Notes under the pieces: model-generated
Told to the model about the DNA's origin: nothing
The model's database searches: none
The model's input: only the letters and a program-made list of their open reading frames with translations
Assembly (NCBI GenBank): GCA_036272935.1
Contig: DATAXP010000130.1
Location: 1 to 45,001 of the forward strand
Reading direction: 5' to 3'
Origin: DATAXP01 sp036272935
GTDB taxonomy: Bacteria; Planctomycetota; Planctomycetia; Pirellulales; PNKZ01
DNA: 45,001 nucleotides
Translations under genes and position numbers: made by a program
In this document: one piece after another, positions 37,106 through 45,001 of the stretch
How the letters are laid out: each line of letters begins with the position of its first letter
Position numbering within the stretch: the stretch's first letter is position 1

Positions 37106-38818
37106 ATGTATCGCATACTTCGCAGGTCGACGCTCGCCCTGGCCCTGGGGTTTGCCGGCGTCGTTTCGATGGCCCTCGCACCGGCGACGGCCTGGGCACA
37201 CGGTGGTGGTGGTGGTGGCGGGCACGGTGGCGGTGGCGGCCATGGCGGTGGCGGATTCCATGGCGGTGGTGGAGGCTTTCACGGTGGCGGATTTGGCGGC
37301 GGCCATTATGGCGGTATGGGTGGCATGAGCCACTACGGTGGCATGGGCATGGGCGGCATGGGCATGGGTGGCATGAGCCACTACGGAGGCATGGGCGGGA
37401 TGAGTCACTACGGCGGCATGGGCATGGGCGGCATGAGCCACTACGGCGGCATGGGCGCGGGTGGCGCCAGCCGTGGTTTTGCAGGTTCGTCGATTGCCGG
37501 TTCGCGCGGCGCTATGGGTGGCGCCGGAGGGAGCAGCTTTTTGAGCCGACATGGCTTCAGTGGCACCGGTGCAACCGCCGGCCACATGGGAAACATGGCC
37601 GGAATGACGGGTCGCTCGGGAGCGTATTCGGCGTTGCGTCCCTCGACCGGCGGCATGGGGTCATCGAGTTTTCTAGGCCGTCACGGACTCTCCGGCACGA
37701 ACACCAGCTTCCGTGGCACGAACATCTCTAATGCGAACATTTCGTCGGCCAATCGATCGGGCGGATACGGAGGGTACGGCGGATACGGCCACGGTGGCTA
37801 TGGCGGTGGGTACGGCCGTGGCTACGGCGGGTACGGCGGATACGGCGGCTATGGCCGGTACGGATACGGCGGCCTTGGTTATGGGCGTTATGGCTACGGC
37901 GGTCTTGGTTACGGCGGCCTGGGGTATGGCGGTCTCGGCTACGGCGGTCTCGGGTATGGGCTGGGCTATGGCGGCTTTGGATACGGTTTAGGCTACGGCC
38001 TGGGCTTCGGGCTCGGATACGGTTTGTTCGGCCTCGGTTATGGTGGGTACGGAGGTTATGGTGGCTATGGTGGGTACGGCGGCTATGGTGGGTACGGCGG
38101 ATATGGCGGCTATGGTGGGTATGGTGGATACGGTGGATACGGCAGCAGTTACGGCTATCCGTATTACAGTGCCGGCTATGGCTATGGGTACGGCCCATAC
38201 GCGAGTGGTTATGGGTACGGCTACCCGTACTCGACGGTCGCGACGAATCAAACGGCCGTCAGTCCGACTCCCAACGCAACGACATCGGTCGGGACCGATT
38301 ACGCTGCTCAAGGCGAGGCCGACTTCAAGGCCGGCAACTACACGGCTGCGGCGCGAGACCTCAGCCATGCCTTGGTTGACGATCCGCAGAACCCAGGCTT
38401 GATGCTGATGCTCGGCCAGGCACTGTTTGCCACCGGTCAATACGACCAATCGGCCGGAGCGGTGCAGTTGGCGATGACCTCGTTGCCGCAAGATAAATGG
38501 GGCGCGGTCGTCTCGAACTACGCCGACTTGTATCCCAACAATCAGGCGTACACCGATCAACTGCGGGCCCTGGAATCGGCCAGTGCCAAGAACGACACTC
38601 CGGGACTGCACTTCCTGCTCGGCTATCACTACGGCTACCTCGGTTATCCGAAGCAGGCGGTGGCGCAACTCGACAAAGCGGTGCAAGAAGCGCCGCAGGA
38701 CGTGCTGACCAAGCAGCTTCGCGACGTGATGGTGGCAAAGCTGGGACCAGGAGCGACAACCACTCCAACGCCCGGCGCGATACCCAACACCAAGACATTC
38801 GCGCCGCAGGCGTTTTGA
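37106..38818 (+). CDS. exported Gly/Tyr/His-rich repeat protein with C-terminal TPR-like region
   Basis: About 570 residues. A signal peptide (residues about 1-31, ending ATAWA) precedes a roughly 340-residue low-complexity region in three zones: GHGGGGGHGGGGFHGGGG, then repeats of MGGMSHYGGMGMGGMG, then long runs of YGGYGGYGG with interspersed GLGYG. A Pro/Thr/Ala linker follows. Then comes a helical 150-residue domain with TPR-like units (GEADFKAGNYTAAARDLSHA, later LHFLLGYHYGYLGYPKQAVA). It is probably a surface or matrix protein: Gly-Tyr repeats are seen in structural and adhesive proteins, and the His-Gly zone could bind metal. Two starts are close (37097 and 37106); 37106 has AGGGATG upstream. 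Exact function unknown. Confidence 0.83.
   Translation: MYRILRRSTLALALGFAGVVSMALAPATAWAHGGGGGGGHGGGGGHGGGGFHGGGGGFHGGGFGGGHYGGMGGMSHYGGMGMGGMGMGGMSHYGGMGGMSHYGGMGMGGMSHYGGMGAGGASRGFAGSSIAGSRGAMGGAGGSSFLSRHGFSGTGATAGHMGNMAGMTGRSGAYSALRPSTGGMGSSSFLGRHGLSGTNTSFRGTNISNANISSANRSGGYGGYGGYGHGGYGGGYGRGYGGYGGYGGYGRYGYGGLGYGRYGYGGLGYGGLGYGGLGYGGLGYGLGYGGFGYGLGYGLGFGLGYGLFGLGYGGYGGYGGYGGYGGYGGYGGYGGYGGYGGYGGYGSSYGYPYYSAGYGYGYGPYASGYGYGYPYSTVATNQTAVSPTPNATTSVGTDYAAQGEADFKAGNYTAAARDLSHALVDDPQNPGLMLMLGQALFATGQYDQSAGAVQLAMTSLPQDKWGAVVSNYADLYPNNQAYTDQLRALESASAKNDTPGLHFLLGYHYGYLGYPKQAVAQLDKAVQEAPQDVLTKQLRDVMVAKLGPGATTTPTPGAIPNTKTFAPQAF
37200..38150. repeat. tandem DNA repeats coding for Gly-rich units
   Basis: The gene above carries tandem DNA repeats: about 30-bp units around 37321-37450 (GGCATGAGCCACTACGG and variants) and 6- to 12-bp TATGGNGGGTACGG units at about 38035-38145. 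Such tracts change length easily by slippage or recombination. Confidence 0.75.
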
Positions 38819-38886
38819 TCCAAGCCCCGACAGCCTCGGCATTCGCTTCAGCCGTCTGCCTGCTGTCGAGAAGTTTCGCGAGCAAG

Positions 38887-38919
38887 GCCGACCCATCCCC
38901 GGGCCGGCTTTGTTCGTTT
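38887..38919 (+). terminator. probable terminator of the Gly/Tyr-rich gene
   Basis: GCCGACCC (38887-38894) pairs with GGGCCGGC (38901-38908) apart from one A-C mismatch, and a T-rich TTTGTTCGTTT follows. It lies about 70 bases after the stop, before the convergent DedA gene. Confidence 0.5.
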
Positions 38920-38926
38920 ACTGGCG

Positions 38927-39613
38927 CTAGCGCTCGATTGGCTCCGGCAGCGCGGCACGCGACTGCCGCCAGTGCTTCAGGCCGCCGATCATCACCGGCA
39001 GCACGCTGACGAAGATGATCAGCAGCACCACAGCCTCGAAATTGTTTTTCACTAGCGGGATGTTCCCCAGAAACCAGCCGGCCAAGGTCATCGACGCCAC
39101 CCAGCCGATGCCGCCGACCACGTTGTAAGCCGCGAACCGTGCGTATCCCATCCGCGCCACTCCGGCCACAAACGGCGTGAACGTGCGCACCAGCGGCACG
39201 AACCGGGCGAGGATGATCGCCTTGCCGCCGTGGCGGTCGTAAAACTCCTTGGCCGCCATCAGGTGGCTGTGCCTGACGAAGCGCAGCCGGCCCTTCTCGA
39301 ACACGTGCTCGCTCGCCTGGAGACCGACAAAATAGTTCAGCGCGTCGCCCACGATCGCCGCCACCATGAGTAGCGCGTTCAACAGCACGATGTTGAAAAC
39401 ATCCTGGCTGGCCAGGAAGCCGGCGGCGAACAACAGCGAGTCGCCCGGCAGAAAGAAGCCGACGAGCAGCCCGGTCTCACTGAACACGATCGCCGCGATC
39501 ACTCCGTACACGTATGCCGGGCCGATGCCGTCGACCAACGCCTTCAGATTGTCGGGCTTCGCCAGCCCTATCAGCCAGCGCACCGCGTCGATCAGCCCGT
39601 GCAGAACTTCCAT
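38927..39613 (-). CDS. DedA-family membrane protein
   Basis: A 228-residue protein of the DedA/VTT family, integral membrane proteins that move lipids between bilayer leaflets and support membrane potential and pH balance. Family hallmarks: an N-terminal acidic FSETGLLVGFFLPGDSLLFAAG, the GDALNYFVG segment and the RFVPLVRTFTPFVAGVARM motif with conserved arginines and prolines. About five hydrophobic segments are present. GTG 39625 and ATG 39613 are both possible; a GGGAG sits 11 bases before the ATG. The gene is divergent from the symporter gene at 39744. Confidence 0.93.
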   Translation of the reverse strand: MEVLHGLIDAVRWLIGLAKPDNLKALVDGIGPAYVYGVIAAIVFSETGLLVGFFLPGDSLLFAAGFLASQDVFNIVLLNALLMVAAIVGDALNYFVGLQASEHVFEKGRLRFVRHSHLMAAKEFYDRHGGKAIILARFVPLVRTFTPFVAGVARMGYARFAAYNVVGGIGWVASMTLAGWFLGNIPLVKNNFEAVVLLIIFVSVLPVMIGGLKHWRQSRAALPEPIER

Positions 39614-39743
39614 CGTGTCGAACACTCCCAGCAGCCGGCGAACAAGAAAGCCCGATTCTGATCCATCGGCCGATGCTTGAACAGGGCAGTTCGCCCGGTT
39701 ACACCCTTAGCAGCGAACATCAACTGCCGAAGGGAACAGCCCC

Positions 39744-41174
39744 ATGTCGGAACCCAGCGATGGTGTTGAACCGATTTCGATCGAGCCGCCGCCGCGCACT
39801 GATCCGCGCGCCACCGAGCCAACACGCCGTGTGCCGCTGCACACCAAGATTCTGATTGGCTTGGTGGTCGGCGCTGCGCTGGGACTGGCGGCGAATTATC
39901 TCGGCTCGCGCCCAGTTTCGCCCGGCGCAACCGATGCCGCCGACACCAACGCTAATGGCGTACACGACACGCTCGACGCGATCATCAATGTGGCCGACCC
40001 GATCGGTCGAATTTTTTTGCGTCTGGTGCTGATGGTCGTGATCCCGCTGGTCTTTTCCGCGCTGACGCTCGGCGTGCTCGAACTGGGAGACGTGCGGCGG
40101 TTGGGGCGCGTCGGCCTGCGCACGCTGCTGTGGACCCTGGTGCTGAGCTTCTGTGCGGTAGGCATCGGCCTGACGCTGGTCAATGTGATCCAGCCCGGCG
40201 GGCGGCTCAGCGACGCAAAGCGCGAAACGCTCCGCGCTCAGTACGCGGGCAGCGCCGAGACGGCGATCGAGCAGACCAAAAAAGTCAAACCGCTCAAGGA
40301 CATGCTGCTCGACATCATCCCGGAGAACCCGTTGCAGGAGATGGTCGGCGCCCTAGACGGCTCGTCGAAAGGCAACGGCATGCTCAGCGTGATGTTCTTC
40401 TCGCTGTGCATCGGCCTGGCGCTAACGGTCGCTGGCCCGCGGGCCGCAACGCTGATTCGCGTCATCGAAGGTTTGTTCGATGTGACAATGGTGATTATCA
40501 GTTTTGCCATGCGCCTGGCGCCGTTCTGCGTCGCCTGCCTGGTGTTCGTGCTCACGGCCCGCATGGGAATCGACATTCTCAAGACGCTGCTGTGGTTCGT
40601 GTTCACCGTGCTGCTGGGAATGACATTGCAAGTGGTAGTGGTTTACTCAGCCTGCGTGTGGTTTGGCGGCGGCAGGCGGCCACTCCAATTTTTCCGGCAG
40701 ATTTCCGAAGCGATGCTGACGGCGTTCGGCACGTCGAGCTCGAACGCCACACTCCCCACGGCGTTGCGCGTCGCGCAGAACGACCTTGGCTTGCCGCGCG
40801 AAGTGTCGCAATTCGTGCTTACGATCGGCTCGACCGGCAACCAGAACGGCACCGCGCTCTATGAAGGCGTGGTGGTGCTGTTCCTGGCTCAAGTGCTCGG
40901 CGTGACGCTGACACTGCCGCAGCAGGTGACCGTGGTGCTAATGAGCGTGCTGGCCGGCGTCGGAACTGCCGGCGTTCCGGGCGGCTCGCTGCCGCTGATC
41001 GTGATGGTGCTGCAAAGCCTGAACCTGGCGCCGGAAAGCATCGGCATCATCCTCGGGATCGACCGCATCCTCGACATGTGCCGCACCACGCTGAACGTTT
41101 CCGGCGACCTGGTGCTGGCCACCTGCGTCGCCCGCGGCGAACGGACGATGGACGCGAAAGCTGCCGCGGCGTAG
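39744..41174 (+). CDS. dicarboxylate/amino acid:cation symporter
   Basis: A 476-residue transporter of the DAACS (GltP/DctA/EAAT) family, which imports glutamate, aspartate or C4-dicarboxylates with H+ or Na+. Diagnostic motifs: the serine-rich AFGTSSSNATLPTAL near residue 330, IGSTGNQNGTALYEG near 363 (a variant of the NMDGT sodium site, with Gln for Met), and GIDRILDMCRTTLNVSGD near 438. An acidic 28-residue N-terminal tail and a long loop (VNVIQPGGRL to LKDM) are extra. ATG 39744 follows CCGAAGGGAAC. It ends four bases before the convergent desaturase gene. Confidence 0.94.
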   Translation: MSEPSDGVEPISIEPPPRTDPRATEPTRRVPLHTKILIGLVVGAALGLAANYLGSRPVSPGATDAADTNANGVHDTLDAIINVADPIGRIFLRLVLMVVIPLVFSALTLGVLELGDVRRLGRVGLRTLLWTLVLSFCAVGIGLTLVNVIQPGGRLSDAKRETLRAQYAGSAETAIEQTKKVKPLKDMLLDIIPENPLQEMVGALDGSSKGNGMLSVMFFSLCIGLALTVAGPRAATLIRVIEGLFDVTMVIISFAMRLAPFCVACLVFVLTARMGIDILKTLLWFVFTVLLGMTLQVVVVYSACVWFGGGRRPLQFFRQISEAMLTAFGTSSSNATLPTALRVAQNDLGLPREVSQFVLTIGSTGNQNGTALYEGVVVLFLAQVLGVTLTLPQQVTVVLMSVLAGVGTAGVPGGSLPLIVMVLQSLNLAPESIGIILGIDRILDMCRTTLNVSGDLVLATCVARGERTMDAKAAAA

Positions 41175-41178
41175 AAAT

Positions 41179-42021
41179 TCAGCCCGGTAGCGCGAGCGGC
41201 TCTTGCCCTACTACGCCGCCGTCATTCTCGCCGACAAGTTGCGGCCGCGCCGATTTCGTCCACCGAAACGGATGCAGAAGTTGCCCCAGGTAGCCGCGAG
41301 GAATCGGCTCGCGAATGCCAAACGCCTCAGGTTCGTGGCCGGGGCAGCGATAGGTGCCGAACAACAAATCCATCAATGGCGAAATGTTCGCGTAGTTGCC
41401 GGCGTCGCGGTCGCGATCGTGGTGCCAATGATGCAACTCGGGTGCTCCGATCAACATCCGCAAAGGGCCGATGGGCAAGCGGACATTCGAATGGATGTAG
41501 ATCGCCCAAATGCCGCGAAATGCGATCAGACCGGCAATCGTTTCGAGCGGAAAACCGAGGATGAACGCCGGCAGGTTAATCAACCCCATCGTGTAAACGG
41601 TATCGACAGGGTGCTCGCGGTGAGCCGCAAGCCAATCGAGGTGCTCCGCACTGTGATGAATCGAGTGAAATCGCCAAAGGAAGGCGTTGTTATGTTGCAG
41701 GCGATGTCCCCAGTAGATGCAAAAGTCGCTGAGCACAACCACCTCGATCGCCTGCAACCACCAAGACTGTGCGGCTACCACCGCTCGGAACGAGGTAGGG
41801 AGGACCGCATCAAACATCGTCGAAAAGCGAATTAGCAGCCAGAAGACCGCACTGGTCCACAGGAGGCTTTGTCCGAAAAAGAAGCACAAGTCAGTCAGCC
41901 ATGCAGGGCGAAAGAATTGCTGAGTTCGCTGCGCTGGAAAGGCGGCTTCCAGCGGCCAAAATACGAGCGCCAAGAAAACAAAGGTCATGCCCGACGACAA
42001 CAACAACATGACGAGGGTCAT
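41179..42021 (-). CDS. fatty acid hydroxylase/sterol desaturase family protein
   Basis: A 280-residue membrane di-iron enzyme. The three histidine clusters that bind iron are visible: HRLQHN, HSIHHSAEHLDW and ELHHWHHDRD. Several hydrophobic segments surround them. Members hydroxylate or desaturate lipids such as sterols, carotenoids or fatty acids; the substrate cannot be named. ATG 42021 overlaps the stop of the upstream gene as ATGA on the minus strand, so the two are translationally coupled. Confidence 0.92.
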   Translation of the reverse strand: MTLVMLLLSSGMTFVFLALVFWPLEAAFPAQRTQQFFRPAWLTDLCFFFGQSLLWTSAVFWLLIRFSTMFDAVLPTSFRAVVAAQSWWLQAIEVVVLSDFCIYWGHRLQHNNAFLWRFHSIHHSAEHLDWLAAHREHPVDTVYTMGLINLPAFILGFPLETIAGLIAFRGIWAIYIHSNVRLPIGPLRMLIGAPELHHWHHDRDRDAGNYANISPLMDLLFGTYRCPGHEPEAFGIREPIPRGYLGQLLHPFRWTKSARPQLVGENDGGVVGQEPLALPG

Positions 42022-42545
42022 GGCAAGAGCGCCGGCGGGTTGCGGACTTGGATTGCGGGTTTCGCTTTCACCGGCGTCCGCTCGAGCATTGAGCGGTCGA
42101 TCCAGATTGCCGTGGCAGCGTATTCGTTGGCGCGCCGGCTAAGGAAGATCGGGAAGTCGTCGGGCTTGAATGCGACGCCCGATTTTGAGGTCAGCATCAA
42201 GGTGGTACGTTGCGGCGCCGAAGGCTTTGGTTTGGCTGCCGGAGGGTGCGATGGCTGCAATTCGCGAAAATAGGGAACGCCGCTGATTTGCGTTCCGTGG
42301 ACCGATGATGCGCTTAAAACAGTCTCTGATTCCCCCGTCACGGGTTCTGACGGCAAGGCGGCGGCCGGCGTGAGTTCCGTGCGTCCGCCAAAAGACTTTG
42401 AGCCGGCGATGAGCGTTGTGGTCGATCCGGTCGGAATGAAGGGCGCACGTGAAGAGCCGGACGCATGGTAACCCACATAGGCGACTGCCAGAACGACAGC
42501 GCTCGTGACGGCCGCGACCTTGAGCAGCATCGGCCAGGGGCTCAT
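42018..42545 (-). CDS. membrane-anchored protein of unknown function, coupled to the desaturase
   Basis: A 175-residue protein with one N-terminal hydrophobic segment (MLLKVAAVTSAVVLAVAYVGY) and a Ser/Pro/Thr-rich exterior. The C-terminal half has a motif-like stretch, TTLMLTSKSGVAFKPDDFP. No domain is recognised. The frame extends to 42593, but ATG 42545 fits the signal anchor best. Its TGA overlaps the ATG of the fatty acid hydroxylase gene, which suggests a linked function or a membrane partner. The upstream neighbour is the RAYT gene, 69 bases away on the same strand. Confidence 0.62.
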   Translation of the reverse strand: MSPWPMLLKVAAVTSAVVLAVAYVGYHASGSSRAPFIPTGSTTTLIAGSKSFGGRTELTPAAALPSEPVTGESETVLSASSVHGTQISGVPYFRELQPSHPPAAKPKPSAPQRTTLMLTSKSGVAFKPDDFPIFLSRRANEYAATAIWIDRSMLERTPVKAKPAIQVRNPPALLP

Positions 42546-42591
42546 GCTTGTAAGCGTACCGCGCGCCGGGGGGCGTGCAACGCAAATCTGC

Positions 42592-42610
42592 AAAACCGCA
42601 AGCGGGGCAC
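42592..42610. repeat. REP-like element, copy downstream of the RAYT gene
   Basis: AAAACCGCAAGCGGGGCAC shares ACCGCAAGCG with the inverted pair upstream of the RAYT gene and lies five bases beyond its stop codon. It lacks the GCT of the full core, so it is a degenerate copy. Confidence 0.55.
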
Positions 42611-42614
42611 AGCG

Positions 42615-43196
42615 TCAGCGGCGGTGGAAGGGCCAGTTGTTGTACGGGATCACGAACGGCCACGTTTGGCGCGGGAGGCCGGCCCGTGTTGGGTTCTCTT
42701 CGACGTACCGGATCACGTTGTGAACGTGGTCCGGCGTGGTCAAGAAGCGGTGCCAGCCGTTGAGCGTCCAGACGGGATGGTCCTTCGGGACAAGGGCGGC
42801 GGTGCTAAGCCGCAAGCGGGTGGCGGCCTGGAGACCTGCGATCATTTCTTCGGCGTGGTCGCGGTGCTTGCGGATCACCAGGTGCACATGGTCGGGCATT
42901 ACGGCGGCGGCGTAACAGGTGTACTGGTATTGGCGAATCGCCTCAGCGAGCGCCTCTGAAATTGTCGCGATTTGCAGAGCATCAAAGCGAATCACGGGAT
43001 AGACGAGTCGCGGCTCGGCATTCTCGTAGAAGCCGCGGATGACTCGGGACGGCGGTTGAGCTTTCTTGCGCCCGTGATGCGCCGGTCCTAGCTCGGCCAG
43101 TGCGGGCGCGACGACCGTATGCGAGCCGCTGCCACGTGGATCGTTGGGTAGCCAGGTGCCGTAGGCGGTCCAGACCAGGTGGTGGGCGATGACCAT
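42615..43196 (-). CDS. REP-associated tyrosine transposase (RAYT, Y1 family)
   Basis: A 193-residue HUH-type nuclease of the IS200/IS605-related RAYT group, which cuts single-stranded DNA at REP hairpins. The metal-binding H-x-H is HVH at 103-105 in MPDHVHLVI, and the likely nucleophile is Tyr164 in IRYVEENPTRAGL. The opening HLVWTAYGTWLPNDPRGSGS is typical of one RAYT subgroup. ATG 43196 begins the domain. It is bracketed by REP-like sequences (43208-43279 upstream, 42592-42610 downstream), as expected for a domesticated REP nuclease. Its coding sequence also contains a near match to the repeat core at 42802-42820. Confidence 0.9.
   Translation of the reverse strand: MVIAHHLVWTAYGTWLPNDPRGSGSHTVVAPALAELGPAHHGRKKAQPPSRVIRGFYENAEPRLVYPVIRFDALQIATISEALAEAIRQYQYTCYAAAVMPDHVHLVIRKHRDHAEEMIAGLQAATRLRLSTAALVPKDHPVWTLNGWHRFLTTPDHVHNVIRYVEENPTRAGLPRQTWPFVIPYNNWPFHRR
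42802..42820. repeat. REP-like near match inside the RAYT gene
   Basis: GTGCTAAGCCGCAAGCGGG differs from the upstream repeat GTGCTAAACCGCAAGCGA by one base within the core and one at the end. It lies inside the coding sequence at about codons 126-132 (RLRLSTA on the minus strand). Confidence 0.5.
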
Positions 43197-43207
43197 GGCG
43201 GCGCGGC

Positions 43208-43279
43208 AGTGCTAAACCGCAAGCGAAGGGCGACGCATTCGATGGATGAGGCGCAATATATCGCTTGCGGTTTAGCACT
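43208..43279. repeat. REP-like inverted pair upstream of the RAYT gene
   Basis: AGTGCTAAACCGCAAGCGA (43208-43226) is exactly inverted as TCGCTTGCGGTTTAGCACT (43261-43279), 19 bp with a 34-base spacer. The element begins 12 bases before the transposase start, so it is both the likely nuclease target and part of its leader. Confidence 0.85.
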
Positions 43280-43294
43280 CAACGAACGCGGCGC

Positions 43295-43334
43295 AAATAA
43301 AAAACCCGCTGGGGCTGGCTCGCCCCAACGGGTT
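43295..43334 (-). terminator. rho-independent terminator downstream of 16S rRNA
   Basis: On the minus strand AACCCG and CGGGTT, plus an inner GGGGC/GCCCC stem, form a long hairpin followed by TTTTTTATTT. It lies about 130 bases past the 16S 3' end and before the RAYT gene, showing that the rRNA transcript ends without a 23S gene. Confidence 0.85.
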
Positions 43335-43360
43335 CTTATCTCGACGGATTTAGTAGTTGC

Positions 43361-43379
43361 CCGCCGACTTTCGTCGGTG
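43361..43379 (-). other. GNRA hairpin in the 16S trailer
   Basis: On the minus strand CACCGAC-GAAA-GTCGGCG forms a stem with a GAAA tetraloop between the 16S 3' end and its terminator. It might take part in rRNA processing; that is inference. Confidence 0.45.
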
Positions 43380-43459
43380 AGCTGATCCCAAGCCAGTGCA
43401 AGGATTGCCTCCACAATTCTTTTTACGTCCGACGCGTGAGCGTTTGGACGTTTCTAAGA

Positions 43460-44990
<1,531 letters not shown>

Positions 44991-45001
44991 AACCTGATGT
45001 T

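Noticed and set aside
37200..38150. Regular repeats resembling an array
   Set aside because: They are in-frame coding repeats of Gly/Tyr units with no unique spacers, so not a CRISPR array.

Overview
The window looks like a chromosomal segment of a Planctomycetes-type bacterium with high G+C content. Four things point this way. A 16S rRNA gene stands alone with no 23S gene beside it. The 16S 3' half is planctomycete-like. Elongation factor G has the AHIDSGKT P-loop of the spirochete/planctomycete/mitochondrial EF-G1 subgroup. A small exported peptide ends in an Arg/Pro/His/Tyr-rich motif of a kind I associate with planctomycetes. Shine-Dalgarno sites (AAGGAG-like) precede many starts and fit the CCTCC at the 16S 3' end. 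No phage, plasmid, CRISPR or dedicated defence locus is visible. Most of the window is ordinary housekeeping DNA, with mobile or repetitive DNA at its two ends.

Layout. 1-253: start of an IS1380-like transposase that runs off the left edge. 362-3935: exported dienelactone hydrolase, a 64-residue exported peptide, tRNA-Arg(ACG), an aldo/keto reductase and an NAD-dependent epimerase. 3942-8338 (minus): DNA polymerase III alpha (dnaE) and an FHA-domain protein. 8484-13457: tRNA-Arg(TCG) with a strong terminator, an unknown protein, then yajC-secDF, the accessory part of the Sec export machine. 13550-18418: a LysM membrane protein, YjhG-type D-xylonate dehydratase, MsrB with two plausible starts, a methyltransferase and a single-domain response regulator. 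18689-22642: sdhC-sdhA-sdhB (respiratory complex II) behind a good sigma70-like promoter. 22742-24668: PPP-family phosphatase, NlpC/P60-like exported protein and a PQQ-propeller fragment. 24746-28716 (minus): fusA and fumC. 28859-29904: a frameshifted small gene, a DCC-family thiol protein and a small membrane protein. 30231-34972 (plus): a PAS-GAF-receiver protein, membrane metallophosphoesterase, prephenate dehydrogenase and a polar amino acid-type ABC ATPase. 35044-36937 (minus): the Na+/solute symporter and YhdT pair. 37106-38818: a striking Gly/Tyr/His-rich exported protein with a TPR tail. 38927-42545: DedA protein, dicarboxylate/amino acid:cation symporter, a sterol-desaturase-like enzyme and its overlapping partner. 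42592-43334: a REP-associated tyrosine transposase (RAYT) bracketed by REP-like repeats, then the 16S rRNA terminator. 43466-44990 (minus): 16S rRNA.

How the parts relate. Complex II and fumarase are consecutive TCA-cycle steps but sit in separate transcription units. YajC and SecDF serve protein export, which fits the many exported or membrane proteins here. The most distinctive local system is the RAYT with its cognate repeat (core GCTAAACCGCAAGCG). It occurs as a 19-bp inverted pair just upstream of the transposase, as a degenerate copy just downstream, as a near copy inside the transposase gene, and once about 20 kb away between sdhB and the phosphatase gene. Other points worth a second look are the solitary 16S gene with probe sites unlike classical Planctomycetes, the one-base frameshift at about 28968, and the repetitive exported Gly-Tyr protein. 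All functional calls come from reading motifs by eye; no database search was run.
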